The notes under the pieces: generated by a model
Databases searched by the model: none
What the model saw: only the letters and a program-made list of their open reading frames with translations
Told to the model about the DNA's origin: nothing
Source of the DNA: Lentisphaerae bacterium ADurb.Bin242
Lineage (GTDB): Bacteria > Verrucomicrobiota > Lentisphaeria > Victivallales > UBA1829
Direction: 5' to 3'
DNA: 64,000 nucleotides
Assembly (NCBI GenBank): GCA_002069785.1
Contig: MWCA01000020.1
Location: 1 to 64,000 of the forward strand
In this document: in pieces, positions 9,107 to 18,313 of the stretch
Numbering within the stretch: the stretch's first letter is position 1
Layout: each line of letters opens with the position of its first letter
Made by a program: the position numbers and the translations under genes

Positions 9107-10824
9107 ATTGGAAGATCGGGTATTTCGAGCATTGGAGCCAGCCGCCGTACAAGTTCGTCACATTCCTGAAGGAAGAAGTCGGGCTGGATGTTCAGAAGAT
9201 CGACTACACGAAACCGGACTATCTGGAACCGTTCGATGTCGTCCTCATCGAACAGAACGGCTTTAACGACTTCATTGAAAACGATGAAATCTATTTCAAG
9301 GAATTCATCCGGCGCGGGGGAATCTGCTGGTTCATGCATCAGGACTATCGCCGCTGGGCGCCGTATTTCCTGCCCCCGGAACTGGGGACTCCCATCCTGG
9401 TGCACCGTTACATAACCACCATCGAACCCGGTTCCGTCTACAAATGTTATATGATGCCGTTCATCGAACCCGCCGGAGAGCGTCTTTTCAACGATCCGAA
9501 CCCGATCACTCCGGAGGAAATGATCTACTGGCAGATCCGCGCGAATTCCTTCGGGCTCGTCCAAAGCGAGCAGGGAAAAACCGAAACCGTCAAAAGTTCC
9601 GCCCTCTCGTGCGCCATCGAATGCGAAAAATGGGAAATTCTCGGTTCCTACATGGACCCCGCGATCCGGAAAGGCGCACTGATCCTTCAGGCGGAATACG
9701 GCAAAGGGCTCTACTTCTGGAACCAGATTCTCTTTCCCGAGGAACTCGATGAAAATTCACCCCGGATTCTGGAATTCTGGAAAAAATACGCGGAAAATGT
9801 GCTCTGCCACTTTGAACGTTTTCTCCGGAAAGACACTTCTCCTTACACACCCGCGCCCCAAGGGAAGCTCCCCCTGAAGCGCAATTACAAAATGGCGATT
9901 CACCTTCACTCGCTGGAATGGTACGGCGGGGACAACCATCCCGGGACCATCCGCGCGATGATGCGTTACAAGGGAATCGACATTGCCTCGATCGCCGTGA
10001 AGGACGCCGTCCCGCACGGCGGAACGCTGGACCTGGCAAAATATTCGGACGACAAAGTATTTTTCCTTCACGGACAGGAATATCATCCGTTCAACTGGAC
10101 CGAAGTCAACGCGAAATCCTGCCACAACGCGTATCATATGCTGTCGATCGGGATCGACGCCGACGTCTATACGCCGGAATTCACCCGCAGTTTTTTCAGC
10201 ACATCCGACATTGACGCCTATCTGAAAAAAGCCATCCGCTACATTCACGACCACGGCGGGGCGGCCTGTGCCACGCATCCGTATTTCGACTATTGGAAGG
10301 AGTACGGATACGACGCGGTCGACAAGGAATATTTGACCTCCATCGCCGGTTCGGATTATGAGAAATTCTACGCCAGTGGCGGAAAGATCACCTTCATGAA
10401 CTCGGTCGATCTCTTCGGGGCGCAGCGCCTTCTGGACAATCCGGCGGTCAATTTTCTCTATCTCGACGGCGAGCCTAGCCGCGAATCCATTGTCGGGGCA
10501 ATCAAAAAAGGCCATTGCATCGCCGCGGCCTGGTTCAAAGAAGCGGACGTCACGCTGGACGGCAGGCTTCCCGGCGACACCTTGTCTTTGGAGGAAGCCG
10601 CAAAAAGTTCCCTGAAAATTACGGCGGAAATCGACGGCGGAAATGGGAAGGAAATCCGGGTGTATTCCGGCGGAAGGGAGATCGTCTCCCAAAAATTCGA
10701 CGCCGGTTCCATTGAGTGTGAAATTCCGCTGGCGGGCTTTTCCCTGAAAACCTATGTCCGTGTGGAAATCCAGGGGGAAACTCCGCGAAAAATCGCCGTC
10801 ACGACCCCGTTCTACCTGAAATAA
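9103..10824 (+). CDS. CehA/McbA-like PHP-type metallohydrolase with N-terminal amidotransferase-like domain
   Basis: This 573-residue protein appears to have two parts. Residues ~1-250 resemble a ThuA or class I amidotransferase-like fold used in glycan proteins (YFEHWSQPPYKFVTFLKEEV, FDVVLIEQNG). Residues ~265-480 resemble the PHP-type CehA/McbA family, with His-rich motifs MAIHLHSLEW, FLHGQEYHPF and CATHPYFDYW that could bind metal. A short beta-rich tail follows. No signal peptide is seen, so it is probably cytoplasmic. It is coupled by ATGA overlap to the GntR regulator. The substrate is unknown; a phospho-sugar or glycan-derived ester is only a guess. Confidence 0.65.
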   Translation: MNWKIGYFEHWSQPPYKFVTFLKEEVGLDVQKIDYTKPDYLEPFDVVLIEQNGFNDFIENDEIYFKEFIRRGGICWFMHQDYRRWAPYFLPPELGTPILVHRYITTIEPGSVYKCYMMPFIEPAGERLFNDPNPITPEEMIYWQIRANSFGLVQSEQGKTETVKSSALSCAIECEKWEILGSYMDPAIRKGALILQAEYGKGLYFWNQILFPEELDENSPRILEFWKKYAENVLCHFERFLRKDTSPYTPAPQGKLPLKRNYKMAIHLHSLEWYGGDNHPGTIRAMMRYKGIDIASIAVKDAVPHGGTLDLAKYSDDKVFFLHGQEYHPFNWTEVNAKSCHNAYHMLSIGIDADVYTPEFTRSFFSTSDIDAYLKKAIRYIHDHGGAACATHPYFDYWKEYGYDAVDKEYLTSIAGSDYEKFYASGGKITFMNSVDLFGAQRLLDNPAVNFLYLDGEPSRESIVGAIKKGHCIAAAWFKEADVTLDGRLPGDTLSLEEAAKSSLKITAEIDGGNGKEIRVYSGGREIVSQKFDAGSIECEIPLAGFSLKTYVRVEIQGETPRKIAVTTPFYLK

Positions 10825-10854
10825 GTTCCGGCGTCTTTCAGAATCCGAACCGGA

Positions 10855-11622
10855 TCAGTCTTTGAAGTACGGCAGGAACTGCGGGAGCAATGCCGGCGTG
10901 GCGGCAAGAATTCCTTTGGCCGGATAATCGTTCCCTCCGAAAATGTCACAGACGGAGGCGCCCGCGGTGAGCACGATGAAGGCGCCCGCGGCCACATCAT
11001 ACTCCTGGAGATTCAGTTCCCAGTAGGCGTCGTAGCGCCCGGACGCAACGAAGGCGAGGTCGAGCGCGGCCGAACCGCAGCGCTTGATGTCCCGGATCAC
11101 CGGCACCAGCCGGTTGAAATAATGCAGATTGTTGATCTCCAGCCGGGAGCGGAGACATGCAAACCCCGTGCAGCATGCGGCGGTCTCGATCGTCGAGCAG
11201 GAAGAGGGATGGATCGGCTCGCCGTTTTCAAAGGCCCCCTTCCCTTCCTCCGCGGAAAAGAGAAGGTTCAGCGCGGGCGCATACACGCATCCGGCGATGG
11301 CCCTGCCCTTCTTCTTGAGGGCAATCGAAATGGAAAAATAAGGGTGGCGCTTCACGAAGGATTGCGTGCCGTCGATCGGGTCGATGACCCAGCAGTATTC
11401 CGAATCCGTGTCGGCATGGCCGCTCTCCTCTCCGAAAATGCAATGGTCCGGATATTTTTCCCGGATCAGCCCGATGATCTTTTTTTCCACCGCGCGATCC
11501 GCCGTCGAAACCAGGTCGCGCGTGGTCGTCTTGTCGGACACGGTATTGGGTTTCATGCAATTGAAGTAATCCATTGCTTCCCTGCCCGCTTTCCGGGCAA
11601 CCGACTCGATAAAAGGAATCAT
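10855..11622 (-). CDS. Inositol monophosphatase family phosphatase
   Basis: This 255-residue protein shows the metal-binding motifs of the family: GEESG, then WVIDPIDGTQSFVKRHPYFS, and near the C-terminus a weaker second motif LNLQEYDVAAGAFIVLTAGA. Members dephosphorylate inositol phosphate, 3'-phosphoadenosine phosphates or histidinol phosphate. The ATG at 11622 has AGGAG nine bases upstream. It stands alone, convergent with the CehA-like gene. Which substrate it uses is not clear from motifs. Confidence 0.85.
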   Translation of the reverse strand: MIPFIESVARKAGREAMDYFNCMKPNTVSDKTTTRDLVSTADRAVEKKIIGLIREKYPDHCIFGEESGHADTDSEYCWVIDPIDGTQSFVKRHPYFSISIALKKKGRAIAGCVYAPALNLLFSAEEGKGAFENGEPIHPSSCSTIETAACCTGFACLRSRLEINNLHYFNRLVPVIRDIKRCGSAALDLAFVASGRYDAYWELNLQEYDVAAGAFIVLTAGASVCDIFGGNDYPAKGILAATPALLPQFLPYFKD

Positions 11623-11916
11623 CGGAACAAACTCCTGTGGTTGAAAAAACAAATACGGCCCGCGTTTCGTGAGAACGCCGCGCGGGATTTGCCGCAATCC
11701 GGTACAATAGCACCGGCCCGGTCCTTTTCAACCTTCCGGCAAGCCTTTTTCCGGAAAAGCCGCCGCCGGAGACAGCCGGAAACCAATCCCGGCTGACCGC
11801 GCGGGATTTGGTTTCCCGTTTGACTTTGCCGGAAAACAGTTCTATATTGACCGGAACCGTTTTTCCATCCCGGCGGGAAAAGTCCGCCGGGAATCACAAA
11901 AGCAAAGGAAGTGTCC

Positions 11917-13134
11917 ATGAATCCGCATATCGAAGAATGTCGCGCGCTGGCGCTCTCGATCCTGAAACCCACCCCGAAACAGCTGGAACACGGACTGGAG
12001 CTCCACCGCGACGCCCTGGTGTGGGACGCTTACAGTTTCATCCCGGGCGGCTGGACACGGGAAGCCATGGACAGCCTTGCGGCGCTTTCGGAAGCCGGAG
12101 CGGACCGGGATGAGATTTCCAATTGCAGGGAGGAGGAAAATCAACTGCGGTTCCTGGCCTCCCCGGAAGCGCTCCGGCAATTCAAGGAAACCTTCGACGC
12201 GGCGGGTGTGGATTGCGTCTTCCAGAATTCCGGGGAGGAAAGCAACGATATCGAACGGCTGATCCAGCGTCTTGCCCGGAGAAGCTACCTCTGCGATAAA
12301 TTCCGCGACGTCATGGCACGTTCCGTCTTCCCCGCCGACGTGGCGGCCGCCAAAAAAGCGGGCAAACATACGATCTACCTGACCACCAACGGCGTCCCGC
12401 TGCCGCACCCCATCTATTCCGTGGAGAACGCCCTGTTTTATCTCACGGTTTTCTATCAGCTCGGAGTCCGCATGATGCACCTGACCTACAACCGGCGCAA
12501 CCTGCTCGGGGACGGCTGTGCGGAACCGGCCGACGGGGGCCTCAGCGATCTCGGGCGCGCCGTCATCGCGGAGATGAACCGGGTCGGCATCATTCCCGAC
12601 GTGGCGCATTCCGGACTTCGCACCAGCCTGGAAGCCGCGCAATGCTCGAAAAAGCCGGTCGTCGCCAGCCATACGGTCGCCGGGTCGCTCAGCAAACACT
12701 ACCGCGGAAAGACCGACGAAGTCATCCGCGAAATCGTCAAGACCGGAGGCTATGCGGGCATCTGCACGATCCCGGAATTCTACCGGGGAACCGGGAAGAT
12801 CGACTCCTTCCTCGATCATATCGTCTATGTGGCGGAACATTTCGGGGCCGACCACGTGGCCATCGGCACGGACCGCGTGGCGGAATGTCTTTCGACGGAA
12901 GGCATCGTCTGGCCGAACCTCCGGCGGTCACGCCCGATCTTCGAACAGTTCTGGACGCCGGCCGTCGATCCGTTCGAGGCGACCGCTGAAATGCGCCTCT
13001 CGGTCGCCTGGACCAACTGGCCGCTGTTCACGGTCGGACTGGTCCAGAGGGGCTTTTCCGACGACGACATCCGCAAGATCATCGGCGGAAACGTGATGCG
13101 CGTGGCGCAAGCGACCCTCGAAGGCTGCTTCTGA
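11917..13134 (+). CDS. Membrane dipeptidase (M19) family protein, possibly catalytically altered
   Basis: The 405-residue protein matches M19 in its second half: QLGVRMMHLTYN, the His of DVAHSG, the His of VASHT, and HFGADHVAIGTDR. M19 enzymes normally start with a metal-binding His-x-Asp and have a bridging Glu in the middle. Here the corresponding N-terminal text is VWDAYSFIPGG, without HxD, and TTNGVPL lies where the Glu-containing motif usually is. It may therefore hydrolyse something else or have lost activity. AGGAAG precedes the ATG at 11917. Confidence 0.75.
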   Translation: MNPHIEECRALALSILKPTPKQLEHGLELHRDALVWDAYSFIPGGWTREAMDSLAALSEAGADRDEISNCREEENQLRFLASPEALRQFKETFDAAGVDCVFQNSGEESNDIERLIQRLARRSYLCDKFRDVMARSVFPADVAAAKKAGKHTIYLTTNGVPLPHPIYSVENALFYLTVFYQLGVRMMHLTYNRRNLLGDGCAEPADGGLSDLGRAVIAEMNRVGIIPDVAHSGLRTSLEAAQCSKKPVVASHTVAGSLSKHYRGKTDEVIREIVKTGGYAGICTIPEFYRGTGKIDSFLDHIVYVAEHFGADHVAIGTDRVAECLSTEGIVWPNLRRSRPIFEQFWTPAVDPFEATAEMRLSVAWTNWPLFTVGLVQRGFSDDDIRKIIGGNVMRVAQATLEGCF

Positions 13135-13152
13135 TCCGGGAATCCCGGAAGT

Positions 13153-16053
13153 TCACGACCGCCGGGATGCGGAGGAAATACGTCTCAGCGCGCGGAAAAC
13201 TTCGCCTCCCCAGAAGATCAGGGAAGTGAAGACAAGAATCAGGACCCATTCCCTCAGGCTCAGCGGCGTGGTCCGGAAAAGCCGGCCGCCGAACTGGACG
13301 AACACGATTTGCATGATGAGGATCGTCGCGGCGATCAGCGAAAACGCCTTGTTGTCGGCCAGATGTTTGAAAATGGAGTCGCTGCTTCCGAAGCATTTCG
13401 CATTGAAAAGGTTCCAGAACTGGAGCATTACAAAGATGCAGAAGAATATGGTCAGCCAGTTCAGATCCGAACCGAGATTCGCCTGTTTCATCCAGAAAAG
13501 GAGCGCAAGCAGAACCGCGATGAACACCGCTCCGACGCCGAAGATCGCGCCCCACATGCGCGGCGTCACGATGAACGCCGTGTTTTTGCGCGGAGGCAGA
13601 TCCATGACGGCGGGGTCCGGCGGATCGGTCGCCAGCGCCAGCGCCGCAAAGGTGTCCATGATCAGGTTGATCCAGAGCATCTGAATGACGGTCAGGGGCA
13701 GTTCGACGCCGATGAAGGGACCGCTCATGGCAATGCTCAGCGCGACCACGTTGACCGTCAGCTGGAAGAGAATGAATTTCTGGATGTTGCGGTAGAGGGA
13801 GCGTCCCCACATCACCGCGTTGACGATGCTGCTGAAGGAGTCGTCCAGCAGAATGATGTCGGAGGCCTCCTTGGCGATGGCCGTGCCGGTCTTGCCCATG
13901 GCGATTCCGACGTCCGAAAAGTTCAGGGCGGGGGCGTCGTTTGTGCCGTCCCCGGTCACGGCGACGATCTCCCCCTGCGATTTCAAGCACTTTACGAGAC
14001 GGAGCTTGTCATTGGGCCGCGCCCGCGCCATGATCTTGAGCTCTTTGGAGGCCGACAATGCCTCTTCGTCGGAGAGTGCGGCGAATTCAACTCCGGTCAG
14101 GAGACTGTATTTCGAGGCGTCTGAATCATCCCACAGATGGATCTGGCGTCCGATCTCCCGGGCGGTTTCCGGGTTGTCGCCGGTCACCATCTTCACCCGG
14201 ATTCCCGCCTTGCAGCAGGCGTCGACCGCGGCGGGAACATCCGCGCGGACCGGGTCGGCGATCGCGGCGAACCCCATCCACGTCATGCCCTGCGCCACTT
14301 CCAGGACGTCGGACTTGTCGGACGGCTTGTAGAGGCAGGCGAATCCGAGCGTGCGCATCCCGCGCGCCTGGAAAGAAAGCAGCTGGCGGTGCAGCTCTTC
14401 CCGGTCCTCTTCGGAAAGAGTCTGGCTCCCGTTCTTCGTCTCGAAATAAAGGCAGCGCTTCAACAGGATTTCCGGCGCACCCTTGGCAAACAGGATTTCC
14501 GAAGCGGAACCGTCCGTGAATCCTTTCGTGGCCATGAACTTGCGTTCCGTGGAAAAGGTCCACTGCGTAGTGATCCGGAACTTTTCCCGGAGCAGTTCGT
14601 AATCGAACCCCTGCTTGTGGAGCCAGAGCAGAAGCGCGCCTTCCGTGGGGTTGCCGATGGGCTGCGGCCCGGACGGGTCGACCAGGGAAAGGTTGGCCGT
14701 CGAATTGACGGCGATCGCCAGCGCGGAAAACGCGGGCGGCGCCAGCGGAAAGACCACTTCCTGTACCCGCATCTGGTTCATGGTCAGGGTGCCGGTCTTA
14801 TCGGTGCAGATCACGGTGGCGGCGCCGATCGTCTCGCACGCATGCATCTTGCGGACCAGATTGTTCGCCGCGGTCATCTTGCGCATGCTGTAGGCCAGGC
14901 TGAGCGTCACGCTCATGGCAAGGCCCTCCGGGACGGTCACCACGATCAGCGTCACCGCGACCATGAAGAACTGGATGAACTGCGCCATCGCCTCCGGGGC
15001 AATCCAGCCGGAGAGCTTTCCGGAAACCGACCCGCCGAAGTAAAGAAGCCCGCTTCCGCACAGCAGGATCAGGACCCCGATGCCGAAAGACAGCAGCCAG
15101 CCCCGCGTCCCGCCCTCGGCAAGCCATCGCGGCAGGAGGCTTTTCCCGGAAAGGAATTCCAGACCATCGAACAGGACCGGAAGCCAGATCCGCGAAAGCG
15201 CCGTCAGAACGGCGATCAGCAGAACGCCCGAGATCATCCACTGTCCGGCCGCCTGCCGGATTTCGCCGATGAAATATCCGTGAACCACCAGGGCACCGAA
15301 CGTGATCGCCGCCGCGGTGAATCCGACCACTCCGATCAGCCGGCTGAGACGTTCCAGCTGGTCGTTCAGCGGGGTATTGCCTTCCGGCTCCTCGACCGCC
15401 GCCGCGGCGGTCTTCCCGATCTCGGATTGGTCGCCGACCGCGGAGACCTCCGCGTAGCCGTGTCCATCCACCACCGGCGAGCCGCGCAGCAGCACGGAGG
15501 CGGGATACGTTTCCTCGGCGGAAGGCATCCCGGCCGCATCCTCAACACTGACCTTGCGGACCGGATCGGATTCACCGGTCAGTTTGGACTGGTCCACCTG
15601 GAGATTCACCGCTTCAAGGACCGTGCCGTCGGCCGGGACCTCTTCGCCCAGTTCGACGAACACGACGTCCCCCACCACCAGCTCCCATTTCGGAACCGTC
15701 CGGAACTTGGATTCCCGGATCACTTTCACCGGAACATCGTCGCTCACCCGGTTGAGAATGTCGAATTCCTTCTCCGCCTTGAATTCATTCAGGAAGGAGA
15801 GGACCGTCGCCAGCAGAATCGCGATAATGATTCCGGTTCCCTCGATCCATTCACCCGTGCAAACCGAAATCAGCGCGGCGATGATCAGAATGCGGATCAC
15901 GGGATCGTCGAATTTGGCGAAAAGAAGCTTCCACCACGGATGCCGCACCGGCGGAGACATCCGGTTTTCCCCGTGTTCCAGGCGGCTTTTCAATACTTCT
16001 TCTTCCGTCAAACCCGTATATCGGACCGTTGCCTTCAAAGCCGTGTCGTTCAT
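13153..16053 (-). CDS. Calcium-translocating P-type ATPase (PMCA/P2B-like)
   Basis: This 966-residue membrane pump carries the P-type signatures in order: actuator KLTGESDPVRK, membrane helix 4 VTVPEGLAM, phosphorylation site CTDKTGTLTMN, and hinge VTGDGTNDAPALNFSDVG. Helices are visible at both ends of each cytoplasmic loop, with about ten in total. The PEGL motif and a long segment between membrane helices 3 and 4 fit a calcium pump of plasma-membrane type, exporting Ca2+ from the cytoplasm. No calmodulin-binding tail is seen. It is a single gene, convergent with the dipeptidase. Confidence 0.92.
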   Translation of the reverse strand: MNDTALKATVRYTGLTEEEVLKSRLEHGENRMSPPVRHPWWKLLFAKFDDPVIRILIIAALISVCTGEWIEGTGIIIAILLATVLSFLNEFKAEKEFDILNRVSDDVPVKVIRESKFRTVPKWELVVGDVVFVELGEEVPADGTVLEAVNLQVDQSKLTGESDPVRKVSVEDAAGMPSAEETYPASVLLRGSPVVDGHGYAEVSAVGDQSEIGKTAAAAVEEPEGNTPLNDQLERLSRLIGVVGFTAAAITFGALVVHGYFIGEIRQAAGQWMISGVLLIAVLTALSRIWLPVLFDGLEFLSGKSLLPRWLAEGGTRGWLLSFGIGVLILLCGSGLLYFGGSVSGKLSGWIAPEAMAQFIQFFMVAVTLIVVTVPEGLAMSVTLSLAYSMRKMTAANNLVRKMHACETIGAATVICTDKTGTLTMNQMRVQEVVFPLAPPAFSALAIAVNSTANLSLVDPSGPQPIGNPTEGALLLWLHKQGFDYELLREKFRITTQWTFSTERKFMATKGFTDGSASEILFAKGAPEILLKRCLYFETKNGSQTLSEEDREELHRQLLSFQARGMRTLGFACLYKPSDKSDVLEVAQGMTWMGFAAIADPVRADVPAAVDACCKAGIRVKMVTGDNPETAREIGRQIHLWDDSDASKYSLLTGVEFAALSDEEALSASKELKIMARARPNDKLRLVKCLKSQGEIVAVTGDGTNDAPALNFSDVGIAMGKTGTAIAKEASDIILLDDSFSSIVNAVMWGRSLYRNIQKFILFQLTVNVVALSIAMSGPFIGVELPLTVIQMLWINLIMDTFAALALATDPPDPAVMDLPPRKNTAFIVTPRMWGAIFGVGAVFIAVLLALLFWMKQANLGSDLNWLTIFFCIFVMLQFWNLFNAKCFGSSDSIFKHLADNKAFSLIAATILIMQIVFVQFGGRLFRTTPLSLREWVLILVFTSLIFWGGEVFRALRRISSASRRS

Positions 16054-16162
16054 TCTGTGGAGCCTCGCGTTTGGTGACTGATTTATGGGAAACCATTACA
16101 ATACCGCCGGATTGCCGGATTGCAAGAAAAAATATTTTTTTCAAAAAAAATTCATTCCCCGC

Positions 16163-16208
16163 TTGCATCATAACCAGACCGGAGTTTATATTGAATAAAC
16201 AGACCGGA
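16163..16208 (+). promoter_or_regulatory. Promoter and candidate autoregulatory operator of the GntR gene
   Basis: TTGCAT (from about 16163) and a -10-like TTATAT/TATATT stand about 17 bp apart. The -10 region sits in an inverted repeat GTTTATattgaATAAAC (16184-16200), and CAGACCGGA is repeated directly on both sides (16175-16183 and 16200-16208). This arrangement suggests binding by the GntR protein encoded just downstream. Confidence 0.5.
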
Positions 16209-16224
16209 AGAGAGGAGATGGTCC

Positions 16225-17286
16225 ATGAAACCGCCGAAAATACGAAACCGGATCGCCGGAGATTTCCGCGCCCGGATTCTGAGTGGGGCTCTCGCGGAAG
16301 GGAGCCGCCTGCCCACCGAAAAAGAGATGTCGCATCATCTGGGAATCGCGCGGGAGACTCTGCGGGAAGTTCTGTCCCGGCTCGAAGAGGAAGGCCTGGT
16401 TGAACGCATTCCGGGGAAAGGGACGTTCGTCGCTTCCCGGAAAAGAGCCGGCAGCGTGCTCTCCTTCCTCCTGCCCTGCGCGGACATCCTTGCGGACCGG
16501 ATCGGATACGCGAATTCCGTGATCACGCGCGAGCTGCTGTGCGGCGTCATCACGGAGGGAGCCAAGCGGAACTGCCGGGTGGAAACGCTGGCGCTCTCCC
16601 CCGCTAACCGGAACGACGACATCGATCCGCGCGTGCTGGCCCATCTGGATTCCTCCAGCCGCGTCGTTGTCTTTTCCCTGTGGTACCGCACGATTTTTGA
16701 ACGTCTGGAGAAAAGCGGATGCCGCGCGGCCCTCCTCACGCTCGGAAATGAAAACGATGATCCGCCGCTCCGCCGTTACACGGACCAGTGGCTCCATTTC
16801 CGGAACGATGTCCCCGCCCTCCTGAAAACCGCCGACCGCTTCCTCCGCGCGGAATGCGACTGCCGGAAAACCGCCGTGATCGATCCGACCCTCCAGGGAC
16901 TCGACAAGGGACCCTTCGATCTCATGCCGCGGTTCCGCTATCCGAAACAATATTCCCTCTGGACCCCGGAAGACCGGGAACATTTCCGAAGACAGCTTGC
17001 CGCCTGCTGGAAAAAAGAACGTTTCGACGGGCTTCTCCTGAAAGTTTCGGAACTGCCCTCCGTCGATTTTTCCAGATCCCTGGCCTTCAACTGCGGACTG
17101 CCGGATTCGGTCCGGATCGTCACGTCCGGTGAGGGTCCCTACAACACAAGGCTCCTGCCGCACACGCCCGCCCTCCGCTGCGATTTCCGGAGCGCCGGAA
17201 CGCAAATCGTGCGGGAACTGACAAATCCGGAATACCATCCCCGTAAAATCCAGCTCGAATCGTTCCTCGATTCCTGCCAATCATAA
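16225..17286 (+). CDS. GntR family transcriptional regulator
   Basis: The N-terminal ~70 residues form a GntR winged helix (LSGALAEGSRLPTEKEMSHH, ETLREVLSRLEEEGLVERIP, GKGTFVASRK). The rest (to 353) looks like a LacI-type effector-binding domain. It starts with an ATG after GAGGAGA and ends 18 bp before the creatininase-family gene, so the two are probably co-transcribed and the regulator likely controls that pair. The inducer is unknown. Confidence 0.88.
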   Translation: MKPPKIRNRIAGDFRARILSGALAEGSRLPTEKEMSHHLGIARETLREVLSRLEEEGLVERIPGKGTFVASRKRAGSVLSFLLPCADILADRIGYANSVITRELLCGVITEGAKRNCRVETLALSPANRNDDIDPRVLAHLDSSSRVVVFSLWYRTIFERLEKSGCRAALLTLGNENDDPPLRRYTDQWLHFRNDVPALLKTADRFLRAECDCRKTAVIDPTLQGLDKGPFDLMPRFRYPKQYSLWTPEDREHFRRQLAACWKKERFDGLLLKVSELPSVDFSRSLAFNCGLPDSVRIVTSGEGPYNTRLLPHTPALRCDFRSAGTQIVRELTNPEYHPRKIQLESFLDSCQS

Positions 17287-17304
17287 AAAACAAGGAGTAT
17301 TGCA

Positions 17305-18159
17305 ATGAGAACGCACGCCATGGGCGAAATGACCGTGAAAGAAGTCCGCGAGTACCTGAAACACAACCAGACCGTCATCTTCCCGTACGGAGTCGTGGAA
17401 CAGCACGGCTACCATCTGCCGTTGAGCATGGACATCCACAACGCCGAAATCCTCGCCTGCCGAATGGCCGAGGAACTGGACTGTATCGTGGCGCCGTGCC
17501 TCAACTACTGTTTCTCCGGCGGACAGCTCCCCGGCACCATCAACGTCAAGCCCAACAACTTCTCCAACATGGTCTGCGACATCATGGAGTCCCTCGTCAA
17601 TCAGGGGTTCCTGAATATTTTCATCGTGCCCGGACACGGCGGCAGCGAAAGCCTGCTCCACCTCAAGGAATCCCTCCGCATCCTGAAATGGATGAACCCC
17701 GCCATGCAGAAGGCCATGATCCTTTTCATCCGCCGCAGCGATTACTCGAAAAAAGCCCTGGACAGCATTTACGGACGCGACTACCATGCGGGCGAATCCG
17801 AAACCTCCACGATGCTGGCCTGCCGTCCCGGACTCGTCCGCATGGAGGAACTGGAAATGGACACGCCCGAAATCGCCGAAATGATGCGCGAAGACCCCGA
17901 CGCCTATCAGCTCCGGACCAACTTCACCGGGCTTCATCAGGAGATCGTCAACACCGTCCAGCGCCCGGAAATCAAAGTCGGCGTCATGGGGTATCCGGAA
18001 CGCGCCAAGGCCGAAACCGGAGTGAAAAATCTGGACGATGCGATCCGGGGCATGATCCCCGTGCTGAAAAAAGCCATCGTTCAGGCCGAAAAAGCCCGCA
18101 AAACCGGTAAAATGGTCGAGATCGCGGACACGGAAAAGCTGAAAATGCTCAAGCTGTAA
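17305..18159 (+). CDS. Creatininase family protein (amidohydrolase)
   Basis: The 284-residue protein has the metal-binding motifs of the creatininase fold: FPYGVVEQHGYHLPLSMDIH (Glu, His and Asp ligands), PGHGGSES and DYHAGESETSTML. Family members open cyclic amides (creatinine, mycofactocin precursor, FAPy deformylase) in the cytoplasm. The neighbouring GntR regulator suggests a catabolic role. Substrate cannot be inferred; creatinine itself is not especially likely. Confidence 0.85.
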   Translation: MRTHAMGEMTVKEVREYLKHNQTVIFPYGVVEQHGYHLPLSMDIHNAEILACRMAEELDCIVAPCLNYCFSGGQLPGTINVKPNNFSNMVCDIMESLVNQGFLNIFIVPGHGGSESLLHLKESLRILKWMNPAMQKAMILFIRRSDYSKKALDSIYGRDYHAGESETSTMLACRPGLVRMEELEMDTPEIAEMMREDPDAYQLRTNFTGLHQEIVNTVQRPEIKVGVMGYPERAKAETGVKNLDDAIRGMIPVLKKAIVQAEKARKTGKMVEIADTEKLKMLKL

Positions 18160-18204
18160 CCGCTGCCGGGAGAAAGGATTCCGAGCCGTTTTCTTCCGTT
18201 CGGG

Positions 18205-18241
18205 TTGAAAAGTCCCTGAAACGGAGTATACTATCCGTTTC
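18205..18241 (+). promoter_or_regulatory. Promoter of the FKBP gene inside an inverted repeat
   Basis: TTGAAA (18205-18210), 16 bp spacer and TATACT (18227-18232) make a good sigma-70 promoter. The -10 box lies in the 8-bp centre of the inverted repeat GAAACGGA (18218-18225) / TCCGTTTC (18234-18241), which could be a repressor site. Confidence 0.6.
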
Positions 18242-18313
18242 ACTTTCATCGCCGGCGCATCGGTCCGTTCGGGGCGGATGCACGGGTGAATCCCAAAACA
18301 GGAATGACAGGAA

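Noticed and set aside
14137-16077. 646-codon plus-strand open frame opposite the P-type ATPase
   Set aside because: Shadow frame; the ATPase has all catalytic motifs in order.
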